Of a stretch of DNA of 64,000 bases, positions 36,606 through 45,379 are shown piece after piece. A program made the position numbers and the translations under genes. The notes under the pieces were generated by a model that worked only from the letters and a program-made list of their open reading frames with translations, made no database searches and had not been told where the DNA came from. Source of the DNA: Acetobacter farinalis (GTDB lineage Bacteria; Pseudomonadota; Alphaproteobacteria; Acetobacterales; Acetobacteraceae); the NCBI RefSeq assembly GCF_011516935.1, contig NZ_WOTF01000008.1, forward strand, positions 1-64,000. The letters run 5' to 3'. Numbering within the stretch: position 1 is the first letter of the stretch; each line of letters opens with the position of its first letter.

Positions 36606-38390
36606 ATGCTACGGGGTCTGATCAGTTGGCTGTTTGGTCGTGGGCACAAAGATGTCTCTGATACCCGACTGACTCAGGCCAAAGCGCTGCTGGAGCAGGG
36701 GGAGGCCACCAAGGCCTTTACCGCGCTGACAGTTCTCGCGCGGGAAGGGCAGCCGGAAGCCCAGTTTCTGGTCGGGCAGGCTTATCTGAATGCGCAGGGT
36801 GCGCCTCCCAATCTGATAGAAGGGGCACGCTGGACGCGTCGCGCGGCCCAAAAGGGCTGGAGCAGAGCTGCCTTCATTCTGGCAACACTCTATCTGCATG
36901 GTCTGCCTAAGGAGGTTGAAGGCGACAGTCTGGCCTCCGTTTTTGATGATTATCAGGAACGGGAGAAACCACAGCCTGATTATCGCAAGGCAGCCCGCTG
37001 GGCGAAGCAGGCAGCGGAGGCCGGAGATCCGGACGGGCAGGCCCTTTATGGTTATGTTCTGAGTGCTGGGCCTGAAGATATTCAGGATCAGGCCCAGGCG
37101 CTGCTCTGGTATCAGAAAGCCGCGGATGCCGGGTGTCTGCAGGGGCATCTGGGGTTGGGGCTTATCGCGCTCAAGGACGCCCGGACTTACGAACAGTATG
37201 AAGCTGCGGCGAGTGAGTTGCGGAAGGCGGCGGATGGCGGGCTGGGTACCGCGCTCTACCTGATGGGCGTTATGGCCGAACGGGGGAGCGGGGTTCCGCA
37301 GGATGATGCGGTCGCGACTGCGTATTTCGGGCAGGCGGCTGAAAAGAATGTGCGGGGCGGGCAGGCAAAATATGGTCTGGCGCTCATGGCCGGAAAGGGG
37401 ATTGAACGGAACCGCTCGCGTGGCGAGACTTGGCTGCGGAAAGCGGCCCTTGCCGGGGATGCAGAGGCGGCGGCCATTCTGGGGGACTGGTACGGGCGTG
37501 GTGTTGACCTTCCCCCCAACTATGCCGAAGCAATTTCCTGGTACCGTTTTGCATCCGAACGCGGCCATGCTGCCTCCAGCCACACGCTGGGGACCATCTA
37601 TATGGCGGGCGTGGGTGTTCCCAAAGATCCGGAAGCGGCCGCACAGTGGTTCAAGCTTGCCGCAGAACAGGGTGACAAGCAGGCCAATGCTGATCTGGGA
37701 AATCTGGTTCTGGAGGGTGAGGCACCCGCGGCCGAAGGGCCGGCTCTCCTGCAGTTCTACAGGCAGGCCGCCGAGGCGGGCGATCTGCTGGCCGCTTTCA
37801 ATGTTGGTGTCTGTCTGGCGCAGGGCATCGGCGGAGAGCGGAACGAGGAAGAAGCGCTCGAGTGGTTGCATAAAGCGGCGGAAAAAGTGGTCAATGCCCA
37901 GTACTGGTATGGTCATATGCTGTTGCAGGGCAGGGGGATTGCCCGCAACCTTGAAGAAGGGCGCGCGTGGATCCAGAAAGCTGCGGAAGCCGGGATGGTG
38001 GAAGCGGAAGTGACGTATGCTGACTTGCTCGTGACAGGGGCTGGTGGCCCGAAAGACCATACGGAAGCGCTGCGTTTGTATAGGCAGGCCGCGGAGCGGG
38101 GCACTGTCTCGGCTATGTTCTCCGTGGCGGCCCTCTATGGCGGTGGGCATGATGTGCCGGAAGACCGTGTGCAGGCGCGGGCATGGTTCCTGAAGGCCGC
38201 GCAGCATGGGCATCCGGCGGCGCAACTCATGATGGGTCGCTATTGCGCCAATGGTCTGGGTGGCGAGAAAGATCTGGAGGAGGCCCGTCAGTGGTATCGC
38301 AAGGCGGAAGCCCAGAATGTTGCGCAGGCTAGCGCGGAACTGGCGGGTATTGGCACAGGTGGAACAGCACCTCTGCCTGTCGAAAGCTGA
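36606..38390 (+). CDS. Sel1-like repeat protein
   Basis: A 594-residue protein of about fourteen Sel1-type helical repeats (about 36 residues each, pattern A..WY.KAAE.G...A...LG..Y..G.GV), starting at residue 40. There is no signal peptide or membrane helix, so it is probably a cytoplasmic scaffold. ATG 36606 follows GAGGAAGGGG. Sel1 proteins assemble complexes. Placed between a type I exporter and glycosyltransferases, it may dock modifying enzymes near the exporter; this is inference. Confidence 0.88.
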   Translation: MLRGLISWLFGRGHKDVSDTRLTQAKALLEQGEATKAFTALTVLAREGQPEAQFLVGQAYLNAQGAPPNLIEGARWTRRAAQKGWSRAAFILATLYLHGLPKEVEGDSLASVFDDYQEREKPQPDYRKAARWAKQAAEAGDPDGQALYGYVLSAGPEDIQDQAQALLWYQKAADAGCLQGHLGLGLIALKDARTYEQYEAAASELRKAADGGLGTALYLMGVMAERGSGVPQDDAVATAYFGQAAEKNVRGGQAKYGLALMAGKGIERNRSRGETWLRKAALAGDAEAAAILGDWYGRGVDLPPNYAEAISWYRFASERGHAASSHTLGTIYMAGVGVPKDPEAAAQWFKLAAEQGDKQANADLGNLVLEGEAPAAEGPALLQFYRQAAEAGDLLAAFNVGVCLAQGIGGERNEEEALEWLHKAAEKVVNAQYWYGHMLLQGRGIARNLEEGRAWIQKAAEAGMVEAEVTYADLLVTGAGGPKDHTEALRLYRQAAERGTVSAMFSVAALYGGGHDVPEDRVQARAWFLKAAQHGHPAAQLMMGRYCANGLGGEKDLEEARQWYRKAEAQNVAQASAELAGIGTGGTAPLPVES

Positions 38391-38438
38391 GCCTTTCATA
38401 AAGGGTTATCACGGCGTGAACAGGAAGCTGGGTCTCTG

Positions 38439-41400
38439 ATGGCGCGTTCGCCCGGTGAGCGAGGGCCTTTGTCCGGATTTGTCACGCAGGATGATCGTGC
38501 TGCGTGGGAGGTGTGGGCCAGCGCGCAGGCGCAGGAGTCTTTCCGGCGGGGCAACGCTGCCTGGCAGGCCGGGCAGGAGGCCGAGGCGTGGGACTGGCTG
38601 GAACGCGCTAACCGGCAGGCGCGGGATAATCCCCATGTCATGCTGGCGCTGGCGCTGGCGCGTCAGGCGGTTGGAGAGGCATCCGGTGCACTCCATCTTC
38701 TGGAAGAACTTTTAAAACGTTTTGATTTTCGTGAGGGCTGGTTTTTTCTGGCGACCTTTCAGCAGGCCGCGGGGGAAGGGGCTGCGGCTGTACGTTCTCT
38801 TGGGCGTCTGCTGTCTCATTTTGCCTGTACACCCGAAATTGCCACTCTGGCTGCCAAGATTGCGCGGCTGAACGGCCTTGCAGGGTGGTGCGGCGTGCAG
38901 GGTGATGGTGTGCTCGTTCTGGGCGGTGCGGCTGCTGAGGGGGCTATGCCTCAGATGCGGCTGGATGGTCAGCCTGCAAAGGTCGTGCATAAAAAGGCTG
39001 GTTGGGTTTGTCCCGCTGGATGGCAGACGGCAAAGAATCTGGATCTTTCTTTTTCTGATAGCCAGTTTTTATTGGGAAGCCCTCTCCAGCCCCGTGTCAT
39101 CACGCGCAGTGAGGGGCTGGTGGAGGCCGGTCCTGATGGACTGACAGGATGGGTCTGGCTCCCGCATGATGCTGATCGTATTCCCGTGGTTCAGGTGCTG
39201 GAGGCGCAGACAGGGAAAATTCTGCATACACTGAAGGCAGAGGCTTTCAGCGTGTCTGTAAGTTCCGAGGTGCCATTGGCGCGGTATCGCGCTCTGGATG
39301 TGCCTTGGGAGGCCCTGCCGGATGGCCCGGTGCGGGTTGTGGGACCGGACGGGCGGGATCTGGCCGGGAGCCCGCTGGATGCCGGGTTGGAACGGCGCTC
39401 TGCCAGCCAGAGTGCGGGACTCGTTGCTCAGGAATTTCCTTCAGGGGTACGGAAAAAGGACCGTAGTCCTCAGGTGTTTCCGAAATTTGTTCCTGTCCCT
39501 GTGCAGCAGGGAGGCGCTGCCAGCCCACTGGTTTCCGGGCAGCGCGCAGCGGTGGCGCTTGTTATTCCGGTTTATCGGGATAAGGCGCGGACACTGGCAT
39601 GTCTGAGAACGGTTGCCGAGACTGTCGACTCTCGTAAAAACCCTGTCATTATCGTGAATGATGCCGCCCCGGATCCGGATCTGGTGGAGGCTGTTGAAGC
39701 CTTTGCCGCGCAGGCCGGGTTCCGGGTAATGACGCATGTGCGTAATCTCGGCTTTCCATCAGCGGTGAATACCGGCCTGAAAGCTGTGCCGGGGCAGGAT
39801 GTGATTGTGCTCAACAGTGACACTCTGGTGGCTGAAGGCTGGTTGGAAGAACTGCGGCAGATTGCCTATGCCCGGCCGGAAACAGGTACGGTCACACCCT
39901 TCTCCAATGATGCCAGCATTTTATCCTACCCCGCGCCGGATAAGAAAAACCCTGTTCCGGACCTTGAGGAAACCCGACGCCTGATGGCGTGTGCACAGGC
40001 GGCCAATGCCGGGCAGGCGGTGGAAATTCCCACCGCAAACGGTTTTTGCATGTATATCCGTCATGATTGTCTCGCCCAGACTGGCCTGCTGCGGGAAGAT
40101 GTTTTTGCGCAAGGTTATGGCGAGGAAAATGATTTTTGCATGCGGGCCCGTGCGTTGGGCTGGCGGCATCAGGCTGCGCCGGGCGCGTTTGTTGCGCATG
40201 TTGGGTCGGCCTCGTTCGGGGGAACGCGTGCTGGCCTGATGCGTCGGAATGAAGCTATTCTTGGTCGCCTTCATCCCGGATATCATGAGCTGGTTGCAGC
40301 ATGGATTGCAGAAGATCCGCTTTTTCAGGCGCGGCGCAGGCTGGATCTTGTGAGGTTCCGGGCAGCTCCTGTTCCTGTTCCTGTGCCGGTCTCTGGTGCT
40401 GCATCAGGGAAGGCCGCGCGGCAGAAGGGCTCAGTCAGGAAGGCTTCGGCCGGGCAGAGCCGATCCCGCCGGGCCGTGGTGCTTGTCACGCATGATTATG
40501 GCGGCGGGGTTGAGCGCGTGGTGCGCGGCCGTATCAGAACCCTGCTGCGTCAGGGGGTGCGGCCTCTGATCCTGCGCCCGCTTGAAGGTGGGTGCCAGAT
40601 TGAAGAGGGCGTTCTGGGTGAAAAGGGTCCGTCGGGGGGAGGAGCATGCCCATCCCTGCGTTTCCGGCTTCCGGAAGAGTGGACCCTGCTGGTCCGCATT
40701 CTGAAGGCAGAGGGGGCGGAAGGTGTGGAGGTGCACCATATGGCAGGCCATCATTCCGGCCTCTATAGGCTGCCAGAGGCGCTGGCCTGCCCTTATGATG
40801 TCTATATTCATGATTATATGTGGTTCTGTCAGAGAATTTCTCTGATGGGCCCCAAGGGCCGCTATTGTGGAGAACCGGATGCCGCAGGGTGCGAAACCTG
40901 CATAGCGCTTCTGGGGCGGAATATGGGGGAAGAGATTTCCGTCACGGCTTATCTTAAGCGGTCGGCTGGTTTTTTGCAGGCGGCGCACAAGGTCCGTGTG
41001 CCTTCGCAGGACACGGCTGCGCGGATGCGGCATCATTTCCCGGGTCTGACCTGCCATGTCAGCCCTCTGGAGGATGATGCGGCGCTTTGTGCCGCAGGCA
41101 TGGCCGGGAAGGCTGATACAGAGGAATGCGGCCGTGCGCCGCAGGGCCGCATTCCCGGCGTGGCGGTGATGGGACGGAAGAGGCGCGAGCGGATCCGGGT
41201 GTGTGTTATCGGCGCGATCGGTAAGGAAAAGGGATACGATGTCCTTCTGGCCGCTGCTCAGGATGCCGCCATGCGGGGGCTGCCTCTTGAGTTCGTGGTG
41301 GCAGGGCATACTCCGGATGATGATGCCCTGATGCGGACTGGTCACGTTTTTGTCACGGGGGAATACAGGGAGGAGGAGGCTGTTCCGCTGATTGTTTCCC

Positions 41401-41618
41401 TGCAGGCCGATTATGCTTTTCTGCCGTCCGTATGGCCGGAAACCTGGTGTTATACGCTGGGTCTGGCCTGGAAGGCGGGGTTGCGTGTGGCGGTGTTTGA
41501 TTTTGGCGCACCGGCTGAACGTATTCGTGCGACAAAACAGGGCATTTTACTGGAGACAGATCTTTCCGGGGGTGCCTTGAATGACGTATTGACAGGTATT
41601 GGACGCGCAGAGAGGTAA
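38439..41618 (+). CDS. Double glycosyltransferase (TPR, GW-type module, GT2, GT4)
   Basis: A 1059-residue protein with at least four parts. Residues about 20-140 form TPR-like helices. Residues about 225-315 contain a beta-rich module with GLTGWVWLP...QVLEAQ, similar to the modules in the first gene of the window. Residues about 370-620 form a GT2 domain (VIPVYRDKARTL, VLNSDTLVAEGW, and GYGEENDFCMRARALGW as the acidic catalytic region). Residues about 677-1059 form a GT-B part (THDYGGGVERVV near its start, VIGAIGKEKGYDVLL near the middle). No membrane helices are seen. It probably adds at least two sugars to one acceptor. Acceptor and sugars are unknown. Confidence 0.88.
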   Translation: MARSPGERGPLSGFVTQDDRAAWEVWASAQAQESFRRGNAAWQAGQEAEAWDWLERANRQARDNPHVMLALALARQAVGEASGALHLLEELLKRFDFREGWFFLATFQQAAGEGAAAVRSLGRLLSHFACTPEIATLAAKIARLNGLAGWCGVQGDGVLVLGGAAAEGAMPQMRLDGQPAKVVHKKAGWVCPAGWQTAKNLDLSFSDSQFLLGSPLQPRVITRSEGLVEAGPDGLTGWVWLPHDADRIPVVQVLEAQTGKILHTLKAEAFSVSVSSEVPLARYRALDVPWEALPDGPVRVVGPDGRDLAGSPLDAGLERRSASQSAGLVAQEFPSGVRKKDRSPQVFPKFVPVPVQQGGAASPLVSGQRAAVALVIPVYRDKARTLACLRTVAETVDSRKNPVIIVNDAAPDPDLVEAVEAFAAQAGFRVMTHVRNLGFPSAVNTGLKAVPGQDVIVLNSDTLVAEGWLEELRQIAYARPETGTVTPFSNDASILSYPAPDKKNPVPDLEETRRLMACAQAANAGQAVEIPTANGFCMYIRHDCLAQTGLLREDVFAQGYGEENDFCMRARALGWRHQAAPGAFVAHVGSASFGGTRAGLMRRNEAILGRLHPGYHELVAAWIAEDPLFQARRRLDLVRFRAAPVPVPVPVSGAASGKAARQKGSVRKASAGQSRSRRAVVLVTHDYGGGVERVVRGRIRTLLRQGVRPLILRPLEGGCQIEEGVLGEKGPSGGGACPSLRFRLPEEWTLLVRILKAEGAEGVEVHHMAGHHSGLYRLPEALACPYDVYIHDYMWFCQRISLMGPKGRYCGEPDAAGCETCIALLGRNMGEEISVTAYLKRSAGFLQAAHKVRVPSQDTAARMRHHFPGLTCHVSPLEDDAALCAAGMAGKADTEECGRAPQGRIPGVAVMGRKRRERIRVCVIGAIGKEKGYDVLLAAAQDAAMRGLPLEFVVAGHTPDDDALMRTGHVFVTGEYREEEAVPLIVSLQADYAFLPSVWPETWCYTLGLAWKAGLRVAVFDFGAPAERIRATKQGILLETDLSGGALNDVLTGIGRAER

Positions 41619-41713
41619 AGGGCTGGCCTGCGTCCGTCTCATAACCTTTTCTTTACCGGCCCGTGGTTTTTTGATTTACAGTTTATTCGTCTTGTCACGA
41701 TGGAAGAGGTTTT

Positions 41714-43030
41714 ATGTCACAGACTACCCAGACGCCTGCCCAGCAGCGGATTTCTGATCTCAAGGTATCGGGACATCTGATGACGCTTCAGACAGGCCTG
41801 TTCTGCGTTTTTCATGCTCCCGGGCAGCAGCCGCCCACCGGCGCGGGTCTGCCGGGCGTGCGTATTTCCCAGCCCCCTGTGCGGGATGCGGGCAATATCA
41901 GCATCGTGACATTTGAAGAGGATGGCTGGCTGGGTGGCCAGAATGGCGCAGCGCTGATCCGGGTGCAGAATGGCCCGGCACAGGTGCTGGTGACAGTGTA
42001 TCAGGAACTTGGCTCCCCGCATGACGCACCGCGTCTGCAGGTAGTGCAGTTAAGCCACAGTGCCAATGCCGGTCCCGTTGTGCAGCGTGCCCCGATGGTG
42101 CCCGCATCCCATATTCCGGCTCCGGTGGGTGCGGCTCAGGGCAGCCAGAAGGCTCCCGTGCCGGCCCGCACGAAAGAAAATGTCGATGCGGCTGAAATTG
42201 CCGCCCATATCCAGCGGCGCGGGGATGTCGTCTCCCACGTGGGCGAATGGATGGGTGAGCCGGGAAGCCATGCGTGGATTGAAGGCTTCGGGGTTGCCGT
42301 TACGGACCTGATTCCTGCTGAAGACATTGAATATCAGGCCGTTCTGGGTAAAGGCTGGCTTTCTCCATGGGTGGAAGGCGGCAAGTATTGCGGTAGCCGC
42401 GGCATGGCGCTGCCCATTCTGGGCCTGTGCATTCGCCTGAAAGGCAAGGCCGCTAAAAAATTCATCTGTCAGGTTACCGCGACCTTTACGGATGGCACGA
42501 AAATTGGCCCGGTAGAGAGCGGTGAACCGGTAGAGGCAGAAAGCCTTGCGCCGCTGGAAGCATTCCTGCTCGAAATTCTGCCCCGTGAAGAGGGGCGTTC
42601 GGCAAAAGTCCGTGCGGCTGGCAAAGGGCGTGGCCGGAACGCCAGAGCCGAGGCCGACGCCGCGGCGGATCTTGCAGCCCTTCTTGAAGACGATCTGGAA
42701 GAGCTTGAAGTTCTGGAAGAGATCATGGAGCTTGAGGTCGAGGCTGACGAACTTGACCTGTTTGTAGAGGAAGATCTGCCGCGGACAAAAGCGCCGCGCA
42801 AGTCCCGTGGTGGGCATGCGGCTGGCAGGGGGCGTGCCCCTAAAGCGGTGGCGGCGCCGGTGGCGGTTGCCACGGCTCCGGCAAAGCGTGCGGGCCGTGC
42901 AGCGCAACCGCCGGTTGCTGCATCCAAACCCGTTGTAAAAACCGGCGGGAAAACCAAAGCCAGCGCGGCTAAGGCCCGTCCGGCTTCCCGCTCTGGCAGC
43001 ACGGGCCGCAAGACACCTCCCCGTCGCTGA
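41714..43030 (+). CDS. Hydrophobic-W-like domain protein with acidic stretch and histone-H1-like tail
   Basis: A 438-residue protein I cannot name. The N-terminus (residues 1-100) is beta-rich and begins MSQTTQTPAQQRISDLKV. Residues about 195-245 (VLGKGWLSPWVEGG, then CGSRGMALPILGLCIRL) resemble the clostridial hydrophobic-W repeat pattern GW..W...G...G..G..L.L..I.I.L. Residues about 313-356 are strongly acidic (DDLEELEVLEEIMELEVE). The last 80 residues are Ala/Lys/Arg/Pro-rich like a histone H1 tail. There is no signal peptide. ATG 41714 has GGAAGAGG upstream. It lies between two glycosyltransferase genes and is probably part of the same programme. Confidence 0.7.
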   Translation: MSQTTQTPAQQRISDLKVSGHLMTLQTGLFCVFHAPGQQPPTGAGLPGVRISQPPVRDAGNISIVTFEEDGWLGGQNGAALIRVQNGPAQVLVTVYQELGSPHDAPRLQVVQLSHSANAGPVVQRAPMVPASHIPAPVGAAQGSQKAPVPARTKENVDAAEIAAHIQRRGDVVSHVGEWMGEPGSHAWIEGFGVAVTDLIPAEDIEYQAVLGKGWLSPWVEGGKYCGSRGMALPILGLCIRLKGKAAKKFICQVTATFTDGTKIGPVESGEPVEAESLAPLEAFLLEILPREEGRSAKVRAAGKGRGRNARAEADAAADLAALLEDDLEELEVLEEIMELEVEADELDLFVEEDLPRTKAPRKSRGGHAAGRGRAPKAVAAPVAVATAPAKRAGRAAQPPVAASKPVVKTGGKTKASAAKARPASRSGSTGRKTPPRR

Positions 43031-43040
43031 AAGCTCTGAG

Positions 43041-43067
43041 GGGTTCTGTTTGAAAAAAACAGAACCC
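43041..43067. repeat. Perfect 11-bp intercistronic hairpin
   Basis: GGGTTCTGTTT (43041-43051) and AAACAGAACCC (43057-43067) pair perfectly around a 5-base A-rich loop. No U-tract follows on the plus strand. It lies between two consecutive plus-strand genes and may be an mRNA processing or stability element rather than a terminator. Confidence 0.55.
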
Positions 43068-43114
43068 GCCGGGGGCGGCGAGACAGGCGGTGGCATAACA
43101 ATACAGGTAATCCC

Positions 43115-44686
43115 TTGAAGTATCTTTTCATTCACCAGAACTTTCCCGGACAGTATCTTCATCTCGTGCGGCATCTTGTTCAGGTGGGTGGGCATGAGAT
43201 TGTTTTTATCAGTGAAGATAATGCCAATCTCATTCCCGGCGTCCGGCGTGTGATCTACCGTGTGCCGCGTCCGGCAGCGGAGCAGGCGCACCCCGGCGTG
43301 CGGGAGTTCGATCTTGGTCTGGTGCGGGCCGATGCCGTGGCAAAAGCGGCGACCACGCTGAAAAAACTGGGGTTTGAGCCGGATATTATCGTCGGCCATC
43401 ATGGCTGGGGGGAACTGCTGAATATTCAGGATGTGTTCCCCGGTGTGCCGGTGCTGGGGTATTTCGAGTTTTATTATCATACCGAACCGGGCTTTGATGT
43501 GGGGTTTGATCCGGAATTCCCCATGCAGCAGTCCATGATGCCGCTGGTGCGAGCCAAGAATGCCATCAATCTTCTGGCGCTCACGGCCCCCGGTTATGGG
43601 CAGACGCCGACGGAATTTCAGAAAGGCGCCTATCCGGAATGGGCGCAGGAGAAGATTACGGTTCTGCGGGAAGGGGTGGATCTGGAAACCTGCCGCCCGG
43701 ACCCGACAGCGGCGCGCCGGAAGTTCAGCATTGGCGATGTACATGTTTCTCCGAAGGAAAAGCTGATCACGTATGTCTCGCGGGATCTGGAGCCGTATCG
43801 GGGGTTTCATGTTTTCATGCGGGCCTTGCCCCGCATTCTCAAGGAACAGCCCAATGCCCGCGTAATCATGGTGGGCGGGGATGGTGTCAGTTACGGCGCG
43901 CGTCTGCCCACAGGCTCATGGCGTGAGGTGATGCTGGCTGAACTGGATGGAAAGCTGGACCTCTCCCGCGTCCATTTCGTGGGGAAGGTGGCTTATGATG
44001 TGTTCCTTGCCCTGCTTCAGCGTTCTGATGTGCATGTGTATCTGACATATCCGTTTGTGGCGTCCTGGTCCCTGCGGGAAGCAATGGCCGCCGGGTGCGC
44101 GATTGTCGGCAGCGCCACGGCTCCGGTTGAGGAATTTATCGAAGATGGCGTAACCGGGCGGCTGGTGCCGTTTACGGAGCCGGACAAGATTGCCGCAGGC
44201 GTTCTGGAACTGCTGGCAGACACCCAGACAGCCAAAAAAATGCGTCAGGCCGCGCGGGCCGAGGCCGAGCGGTCTTTGTGCATGAAGGCGTATCTGGCGC
44301 AGTATGACGCGTTGATCGAGCGTCTGGTCGCAACGCACAAAGCCGAGGTTGGAGCAGGAACCAGCGGTCAACAGGCTGAAGCAAGACCAGCGTCCATCCG
44401 GAAAACCCGGCAGCCAGCCCGGAAAAAAAGCGTGCCTGCATCCCGCATGGCCGCCGCACCTGAACCCGTGCTGCCCAAGCCAGAGAAGATCAGACCAGCG
44501 GCAGTCAAGGTGGGTGCCTCCAAAGCAGCAGCCTCCAGAGCAACGCCGTCCAAGCCAGCCGCCGCCAAAACAGCGCTCCCCAAAACCGCGACGTCCAAAA
44601 AAACCACCCCGGCCAGAAAAGTCGCGGTCAAACCAGTGGTTCCGACCCGGAAAACCGCGGCTTCTGCAGGCAGGCGCAAAAAATAA
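43115..44686 (+). CDS. GT4-family glycosyltransferase with basic low-complexity tail
   Basis: A 523-residue GT-B glycosyltransferase. The N-terminal KYLFIHQNFPGQYLHL and IIVGHHGWGE, and the C-terminal half with TYVSRDLEPYRGF and WSLREAMAAGCAIVGS, mark a GT4 enzyme of the HQNFPGQ type. Residues from about 415 to the end are Ala/Lys/Pro/Thr-rich (repeats like KPAAAKTALPKTATSKK) and strongly basic. The start is TTG 43115 with only a weak upstream site. No membrane helix is seen. The basic tail resembles that of the preceding gene and may bind anionic lipid or polymer. Confidence 0.88.
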   Translation: MKYLFIHQNFPGQYLHLVRHLVQVGGHEIVFISEDNANLIPGVRRVIYRVPRPAAEQAHPGVREFDLGLVRADAVAKAATTLKKLGFEPDIIVGHHGWGELLNIQDVFPGVPVLGYFEFYYHTEPGFDVGFDPEFPMQQSMMPLVRAKNAINLLALTAPGYGQTPTEFQKGAYPEWAQEKITVLREGVDLETCRPDPTAARRKFSIGDVHVSPKEKLITYVSRDLEPYRGFHVFMRALPRILKEQPNARVIMVGGDGVSYGARLPTGSWREVMLAELDGKLDLSRVHFVGKVAYDVFLALLQRSDVHVYLTYPFVASWSLREAMAAGCAIVGSATAPVEEFIEDGVTGRLVPFTEPDKIAAGVLELLADTQTAKKMRQAARAEAERSLCMKAYLAQYDALIERLVATHKAEVGAGTSGQQAEARPASIRKTRQPARKKSVPASRMAAAPEPVLPKPEKIRPAAVKVGASKAAASRATPSKPAAAKTALPKTATSKKTTPARKVAVKPVVPTRKTAASAGRRKK

Positions 44687-44690
44687 GAAG

Positions 44691-44718
44691 GTGGATCGGG
44701 TTTTGTCCTGATCCGCCA
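44691..44718. terminator. Hairpin between converging operons
   Basis: GGATCGGG (44693-44700) and CCTGATCC (44707-44714) pair with one G-U around TTTTGT, just past the glycosyltransferase stop. The facing minus-strand operon ends at 44774. There is no T-run, so strength is uncertain. Confidence 0.5.
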
Positions 44719-44773
44719 TCTGTTCTGCTGTTCGTGCAGCGCCTGTTCAGTCCGCCTGTTTCATACAGGAGTT

Positions 44774-45379
44774 TTAGTATTGGGCAGGAATGGACTGGTT
44801 CACCCTGTCCGCCAGCGTGAGGATGAGCTTGCGCATCAGGGTGACAACACCGGACTCCGTGCTGACATCCCCGGTTTCGGAAAGATGGACCCGGTCCTGC
44901 GTCAGGGGTTTATGCGGGTCCAGTGGCAGCACGGCCCAGTTTGCGTCCAGCGTGGCGGAACCAGAGGCGTTCACATCAAGGCGCGCAATATTAACCTGTA
45001 CCCGCAGGCTGGGCGTTTCAGCCAGAGGCTGGTCGGTCACCAGATCCTGCGGGCGCTGGTGGGCGATCTGGCTGGTGATCAGGTCGGTAATGCCCAGTGA
45101 GAGCCGGGAAGCCCAGCGGGCATTCGGACTGCGGACGATGACTTCACCATTCCGTACCACAATATCCTGTGAATCGAGATAATCGGGCAGCACTGTCAGG
45201 CTGATCCCAATCGTTGGGGTATGGGCGGAAAGAGGGGCTGGCTGCATGGGTTGATCAGACGGCATGCTCAGCGTGTAGATCCGCAGCGGAGGAGAGGCGC
45301 AGGAGGCCAGCAGCGCACAGCCTGCAAGCAGGGTCACGCAGGAGAGGCGGCGCAGGGGGAGCATCATGGTGAGCATCAT
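44774..45379 (-). CDS. ABC-transport auxiliary lipoprotein (PqiC-like)
   Basis: A 201-residue lipoprotein with signal peptide and lipobox LLASC (Cys27), then IYTLSMPSD, the family hallmark also seen in the pqiC gene of this window. Its ATG overlaps the stop of the upstream MCE gene (ATGA). It is the last gene of a four-gene minus-strand operon (permease, ATPase, MCE, lipoprotein) and probably sits at the outer membrane as the acceptor-side component. Confidence 0.85.
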   Translation of the reverse strand: MMLTMMLPLRRLSCVTLLAGCALLASCASPPLRIYTLSMPSDQPMQPAPLSAHTPTIGISLTVLPDYLDSQDIVVRNGEVIVRSPNARWASRLSLGITDLITSQIAHQRPQDLVTDQPLAETPSLRVQVNIARLDVNASGSATLDANWAVLPLDPHKPLTQDRVHLSETGDVSTESGVVTLMRKLILTLADRVNQSIPAQY

